From assembly GCA_001051155.2 (NCBI GenBank), contig JYIP02000002.1, positions 7,583-71,582 on the forward strand: 64,000 nucleotides of DNA, in the 5' to 3' direction. The position numbers were made by a program, and so were the translations under genes. Shown piece by piece: positions 58,480 to 64,000 of this stretch (position 1 is its first letter; the number at the start of each line of letters is the position of its first letter). This stretch comes from Chrysoporthe austroafricana (lineage: Eukaryota > Ascomycota > Sordariomycetes > Diaporthales > Cryphonectriaceae). The notes beneath the pieces are model-generated. The model searched no databases. It saw only the letters and a list, made by a program, of their open reading frames with translations, and had not been told where the DNA came from.

Positions 58480-60130
58480 TTATTTTCCTGAAATCTATAT
58501 CCGCTATTTTAGAATAAAATGCTTTAGAAAAGCTCTTATAATATAAGTTTATAGATAAAATGCTCTATTTTAATATATTTGCTTATCCAGCTATTGCACT
58601 TTTGCTAAAATAATTTCATATGCTAAATATTCAATTCTTTTAATCTTATACCGAATTTTCTTTTTTCAAATATAGGGATTAATAAGTTATCTAGCTATTT
58701 ATCTTATAGCATTATTTCTTAAGTCGTAATGCTAAATATCGGTATTTTTAAATTCGGAATGCCAAATTCTTCTTATATTATCTTATCCTATTGCTTCTTA
58801 TAATAATATTCTAAAAGAAACTTCTTTAAGTCCGGGCTTTAAGTATCTATTAGATTGGTTAAACAATCCGAATTGCTATTGTTTATAGCCGTATTATAAA
58901 GTAAGCTTTTCTTTCCTATAGCGAATTGCTTCCGTCTTCTAAATTTATATAAGAACTATTTTAAACTTTCCTTTTCCGAAAGGTATAATAAGCAGTAATC
59001 CTAATAGCAAGCTATCCAGCTTATGCTGCTATAATTAGGGTTTGCTATTTATTCCGGTAGGATATTATTGCTTAAATAACTGGGTTCTTATCGCTAAGCA
59101 ATATTAATTTATTTTTCCGGGACTAATTTCCATTCTCGTTTTTTCTTTTCTTAATAGCAATTACGGGCGATATATCTTTTCTTGCTATAATTATAGCAAG
59201 TAATTCCCTTATATTATTCGCGTACGAAAGTATTTAATTCTATAAGTCCAGCATACATTATACCTGAATAAGCTATATTATTTCGGTTTTTTTATTAAAA
59301 TTTATATTTTTTAGAATTGGGTTAGTATTTTGGGATGCTTCCCTGAGTTTTCTAGCGCTATCGGCAATATTTATAGAGCTAATTATCGATACGAACTGCT
59401 TTATTAATAAACTCGCTAAATTCTTTTAACCGATTTTCTTTATAAAATTTATCTTTAACTTTTTCTTTAAGCTTTGCATAATAAATATTTATAAGAAGTT
59501 CGTTTTCAGAATCAAAATAAGTTACGATCTATTTGAATTTTGCTATATAGTTTACAGTTAAGCCGGTCTATCGAAATACCTTTAATTGCCGTACTGCAAT
59601 ATATCGTTTATCCGGGTTTCCAAAAGTTTTGGTAAAGGCTATTTCAAAATTAGAATAATATTGAAAAATGCATTTAATATCTTCAGAGCGGAATGCTTCG
59701 CTATTATCCAAATAATTATATAAAGTCGGTTCTTATTACTAGAAAGCAATCCTTTCGAAACGGCTTTCCGCAAAATCAATCTTATTATAAATAGTTCTAA
59801 ACTATATGCTATAATGCTTGAAATAGGCCTTGAATTGGATCAGAAAAGCCTGGAAATTCCTGCAAATACTCTTATAAAGCCCGGGCTTATTAAACTTGAA
59901 AGCCTTAGCTTATTAGAAAGTATTAAAGCGAATAATTTCGTTTTTAATTTCCTCAAATTATTAATACAGGGCTATATTCTATTTTTGGAATTGCTTATTA
60001 ATAAGAATAGCTAAGGCTTCTTCTTGCGAAACCGGGTTATTAGAAAAAAAGAGAGCTTGAAGCGCTATCGTATTTCGAGTATTATTCAAATAGTATATAC
60101 TGAACCGTTCCTGAATAAGAGTCGTAAAAA
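58480..60130 (-). pseudogene. gag relic of element B
   Basis: Colinear with the gag relics of A, C and D; zinc knuckle near 59,165-59,210 reads CYNYSKKRYIA. The 59,814-60,014 plus frame is a shadow of this region. Confidence 0.65.
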
Positions 60131-60546
60131 TATTATAAATGCTGCAATAATTTTAAGATAAACTATAGAGTTAAAAGGTTTATACTAATAAGAGCGGTAT
60201 TAAATATAACTTTGAATACCGTAATATAATCGATAAAGTTTCGCAATATCTATAAGCTTATACGGCTATTACTTGAATATATTATAAAGTCCAAATAGTA
60301 TTTAGATTTACAACTAGAAAGCTATAATAAATTATCTAGCAGATATCCGTTCCTTATATATCCAGCTTTTCAATTAGAGATTATCGGCTTACCTGGTAAT
60401 CCGGTAAGCTAGGCTTACTAGCTTACTTAATAATCTGATAAGCCTTATCTTATTAACCCTAACCCCTGCCCATATAAGCCCGCCTCTTGGTTTGTTTTTT
60501 TGCTCTTAGGCCCTGGTCCTCTGGGCCCGCATATTGGGTTATAACA
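60131..60546 (-). repeat. 5' LTR of element B
   Basis: 416 bp, ends in unmutated TTATAACA; contains TTAACCCTAACCC at about 60,463-60,475. Less mutated than its partner. Confidence 0.9.
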
Positions 60547-61040
60547 TTAAGCTAGTAAATAAAAAATATAATACTTTTAGCAAAAGAAGTTTTCTAGAAA
60601 AAAGCTTAACTTTTTATTGCTAAAATGCAAATAGCAGTTAAATTGCAATATAATAAGCATTATTATTAAATAGTTTTTGAATTAAATAATTAAGTATATA
60701 TTTATTTGGGTTATGGGTATTTATTGCTAAATAACTTATTTCTGAAATTTTTATAATAAAAGATAAGATTTTTCTAAATAATTCGAAAAATAAAGAACTT
60801 AATATATAAATTGAAATTGGCTTCTTATATAAATATTTATCCAGTAATTTCAGTAATATAATTAATATTTGCAGATTTTCTCAAAATAAACTCTTATAAA
60901 TATAATATTATATATTAAAACTTAATAAATATGCTAGAAAATTTAAATATCGAAAAATCCTTGCAAAATTACCGATATTACGAGCTAAAAAAGATAATTG
61001 GATACGAAACTCATCTTCGAGATAATTCAAGGCAGTTTGC
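60547..61040 (+). mobile_element. Element F, right part: integrase C-terminus
   Basis: Continues the frame broken at 45,740: LAKEVF, AKMQIAVKLQYNKHYY, YLGYGYLL, then (frame changed near 60,770) AYKLKL-like and INIYPVISVI words. These match the Gypsy integrase C-terminal segment, with a possible degenerate chromodomain around 60,930-61,020. It ends where GC-balanced sequence begins, so the 3' LTR is missing. Confidence 0.7.
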
Positions 61041-62434
61041 GGACTTTACACATAACGCCGCTGGTGCCTGTCAGGGATGCCTATTCAAAACAGGCTCGAA
61101 GATCTTGCGTCAGTAACGCATTTTCTACGTTTGTATCTAGTTCGTTTGAAGGGGGATTTTCGGAAGCATGTATCCAGATCACTCTCAAAGACGGTACAGG
61201 ACTTCAAGTCATTCTGGACATTCATGGAAGCCAACTGTCTCCAGCGCACCGACTCTCATCTTTTCTCTGCCATGAAGCTGCGAAGAAACGATTTCGCTGC
61301 ATTTATCACTGCAGGAATAGACTGTCTATTATATTCTGATCTTGATCGACGAAGTTGTCAGCACTGGATAAGCCACTCGCTGTACGAAGCTGCTCACCAA
61401 ATTGCTGCGACTGCGCATAATCTGTAACTCTGGGACATTCCAAGCGCCTAGCACAGCATCAAATGCCGGTCTGATTTCTCCATCGAAGCTTAGAATACTC
61501 AGTAGCATCATTTACCAGTGCGATCGGTGCCCCAGAAGGAATAAGACAGCCGTATGCTACTGTCTAGCCTGGAAGTGTGCCCAGATTGCGGGCAACTACA
61601 CAAGACAGGTCTCCAAGCCCTCTGCCTACAGCAGCTTCTAGACGCGAGGTTGAAAATACGATTCAGTCCATGATTCCGGCACAAGACGGGCATTCTACGA
61701 AGCTGGATTCAACCCTGAGAAACATGGTCGCAAATGACAACTGCGGAGAACAAGGGATACGTATGCCCCAGAATCTTCCCAATAACCTGAAAGCGTATAG
61801 CCGATTAGCCCTTGGACCCTCTGGGATTTAGCATCGTTTTCTGTTATTGCAAATCAGTCCTTAACCTGCTGGCCTACGTACTCAGCAGCCACGATATTTC
61901 TTACTGCCAAGACGACGCGGACAAAAGATAGGCAGATCGTTCTACCAGACTGCGAATGTTCAAAGGAGACGCCTCAATATAAGTCCTTCTCTTGACCATG
62001 GAGACGAGCGCCGTAGGGTGAATAACATGACTTGGAAACGTTGATTCACTATCTTAGAATGCTTCCTGAGATTGTGTACTAAGTTGAACCTTATAGTGGC
62101 TAGTCGCATTCGTATCGTCGAGCCTTAGTGGAACTCATTAGTCGAAGAACAAGCAATTGCTCGTGCAGCATGGGCTAGATGAGGGAAGTTGCGATTTACG
62201 ATACATACTTGAGAACACGGACAAGGGTTCATATCGATGGAAAGGCTATATTCTGAAGCAATATCTTGGCTGAAAGCGGAAGCGGGTGAAGTAAGAGACC
62301 GTGGGATTCGAGTTTGACGTTTTCAAAACCATCTAATCAATTCAAGTACAAGCGTATGAGCATGCGCACTGCTTAGAGGTTATCTGAGATGTCTGCTGAA
62401 GCTCATGGCTATATAGTCGCCTGCTAGATTAAGC
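61041..62434. other. GC-balanced region with an unidentified decayed ORF
   Basis: Around 61,650-61,420 the minus strand reads a protein-like run (VGRGLGDLSCVVARNLGTLP, then a stop, then TVAYGCLIPSGAPIALVNDA) broken by TAG and TGA codons. I do not recognise it. The plus frames (60,998-61,831) overlap it and each other. Beyond 61,850 nothing gene-like is seen. Confidence 0.35.
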
Positions 62435-63963
62435 CTACGTCTCTGCAGAGAGACCACGGACTAAATTCTCGGACTTGATATCTACGTCGGTGTTCACATG
62501 GATGCCGCCTTCAAAACTCCTGTCCGTAGAGTCACCATCGCCCATATCTCGCCGTGTCGACATGATTGTCACGTTGTAGTCGTGGGCTCTGCGGCGGTTC
62601 CTGCTCATTTCGAAGGCGTCGTTGGCGCTTTTGCCACTCGCCAGCATGGAGCCGGGCTTGGACGGTCCCTTGGACGAATGCCCATACGAGAATAACTCAT
62701 TTCTTCCTGTCCAGAATCGGCTGCTGAGGGCGGGACGCACTAGACCATTTGTTGGTTAGTAACGAGCCGGCATAGAAACGGCGCCCTAGAAAAAGAGAAA
62801 GCCTCCTTGGCAGAGGGTGAATGCTATTGCCTCCAGGAATGGAAGTAGGGGCTGGGGTGACGATCATGTGACGCAAGGATAGGAGATGCACATACGTATA
62901 GGAGCTTGTCCAACGAATATGGCGACAAAGTCTTCCCTGCAGGACCAGATCGCTGCCGTAGCGCCGTTCTTTTCCTGTTGACGAGGGTTTCGAGTCAGGA
63001 CCGTGCCACGCGATAATGCCCTCTTCGAGGTATAAGTCAACTCACCACCAGCACTTCTGTAACCCTCAAAATAGCCGCGACCATAACAAAGATGCCGCTA
63101 GAAAAGAGTAGAACTAGCAAGATCTTGCGCCAGAGCGTTGTCTTCGCCGGTAGGACAACCGGGACGGGTATTGCTATTATACATAAATCTGACACAACGT
63201 TCATAACGAGAGTCGGTAGCATGTAGAGAGTTGCTTGGGGCTCGCATAGTGCTGTTTCGTGATTCTTCGCGTCAGTTGTGCATTTTTCTGCATTTTGCGG
63301 AGTAATTGAGGAGTCACTGAATCAAAGAGCAGTCATGGACTCACCTCCCTCGTCCTTATAAAAGACCCACATCCGAGTATATGGACGGCAGCTTCCAAAC
63401 AATATACCAATAATGATGACAAAGGTGAATCCGACCAGACACATCACTGGAAAGATAAACTTTTCAACCCAAAGACCTATTGAACCTGCTTAGCTTGGTG
63501 CTGCCTGAGAAGACGGAGATATATAGGCGGAGGCACGGTACCCTTCACGACCCGCCGGAAGAAGAACAGCATATTGATCTTGAGTGACCAGATGAAGACG
63601 ACATATGTCGCTACACCGGCGCAGAACCATTTGGTAACCTTGATATAGGGCTCAGCCTCTTCAGCTGACATCTCCTGCCTTTGAGCAAGCGTGAGCGAGT
63701 GCAGGTCCGCATGACGATCACAAACGTCGGCAGCGTAAGTCATAATAGTATAGATGATCTGTGGTAATCAATCAGTTGGAACCCTGCAGACCGATGTGGT
63801 GTTTCAAGTATAGACATACCCACGAGAAGCAGACCAGATAGTCATCCAGTTCGAAACAACGGAAGCCTACCATTCTCCATCGGCAAAGACTCCGGAGGAG
63901 AATCAGTGCCGACCCGACGCTGTACAGTGCCCAGGTCTCGACAAGAGGCTCGCTGTATGCCAT
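62435..63963 (-). CDS. Fungal rhodopsin-domain integral membrane protein (SAT4-like)
   Basis: Six exons: 63,963-63,820, 63,758-63,542, 63,476-63,345, 63,287-63,046, 62,974-62,896, 62,739-62,435; introns of 61, 65, 57, 71 and 156 bp, all GT-AG; 372 aa. Each junction joins in frame and restores family motifs: FELDDYLVCFSW, INMLFFFRRVVKG|LWVEKFIFPVMCLV, SCRPYTRMWVFY, LVMNVVSDLCIIAIPVPVVL, AAIWSCREDFVAIFVGQAPI, RPALSSRFWTG. About seven hydrophobic helices, then a ~90-residue polar Ser-rich cytoplasmic tail. Family: fungal 7-TM 'rhodopsin domain' (PF20684-type) proteins, with Pth11-like relatives; no retinal role is implied. The ATG at 63,963 gives MAYSEP; a longer N-terminus beyond the window cannot be excluded. 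The 156-bp last intron is the least certain junction. Confidence 0.88.
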
Positions 63964-64000
63964 GTTCGGAGTCGCGAATAGCGAACGCAATGCAAAATTG

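Larger units (their letters stand above)
45741..60546 (-). mobile_element. Ty3/Gypsy retrotransposon B (RIP-inactivated, holds element C)
   Basis: LTRs 45,741-46,156 and 60,131-60,546 are both 416 bp. They are flanked by a perfect 5-bp target duplication TTAAG (45,736-45,740 and 60,547-60,551). Without element C and one TATTT it is about 7.27 kb. Minus-strand order from the right: gag (58,480-60,130, knuckle CYNYSKKRYIA near 59,165-59,210), RT (YFNN at 56,599-56,610), integrase (55,195-55,380, cut by element C), antisense ORF (about 46,480-46,850), 3' LTR. All catalytic and zinc-binding positions checked are mutated by G-to-A on the coding strand. Confidence 0.9.

Noticed and set aside
1..64000. 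CRISPR arrays, bacterial operons or prophage
   Set aside because: Introns, RIP signature and fungal families show a eukaryotic origin; no spaced short repeats of CRISPR type were seen.

Overview
The window looks like a compartmentalised genome of a filamentous ascomycete (Pezizomycotina). Genes have 50-160 bp GT-AG introns with CTAAY-like branch points, and gene families are typical of that group: OrdA-like P450, fungal_trans regulator, fungal rhodopsin-domain membrane protein, GLEYA adhesin domain. Long AT-rich blocks carry the repeat-induced point mutation (RIP) signature: retrotransposon frames riddled with stops and C-to-T / G-to-A losses of catalytic residues. No species is claimed.

Layout. 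1-21,350 is AT-rich repeat DNA: a low-complexity T-rich edge; a pair of 506-bp direct repeats (521-1026 and 11,473-11,978) around 10.4 kb of unrecognised AT-rich sequence with a ~180-bp tandem array; a gag fragment of a Ty3/Gypsy element; then a nearly complete minus-strand Gypsy element (13,970-21,350, 436-bp LTRs). 21,351-38,309 is a GC-balanced gene island whose two edges coincide with LTR ends, each LTR abutting a pogo/Fot1-type transposase remnant. 38,310-61,040 is AT-rich again: an LTR fragment, then a three-level nest: plus-strand Gypsy element F, split in its integrase by minus-strand element B (45,741-60,546, 416-bp LTRs, TSD TTAAG), itself split in its integrase by minus-strand element C (47,396-54,923, 440-bp LTRs, TSD TATTT). 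61,041-64,000 is GC-balanced and ends in a six-exon rhodopsin-domain membrane protein.

Gene island. Two divergently arranged CARNS1/BL00235-type ATP-grasp ligase paralogues (22,444-24,539 minus, with an in-frame stop; 25,474-27,518 plus, intact) are followed by an unrecognised 382-aa protein, a GLEYA-domain protein lacking a clear 5' end, a fungal_trans regulator lacking its DNA-binding domain, an intact three-exon P450, and two broken genes (AtuA family, short-chain dehydrogenase). ATP-grasp ligases, a P450, a dehydrogenase and a regulator together resemble a small specialised-metabolism locus being eroded by RIP-like nonsense mutations; the metabolite is unknown.

Most notable observation: elements A, B and C each carry, between integrase and 3' LTR, an extra coiled-coil ORF on the strand opposite to gag-pol. 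This would be an antisense accessory ORF that may be transcribed from the LTR.
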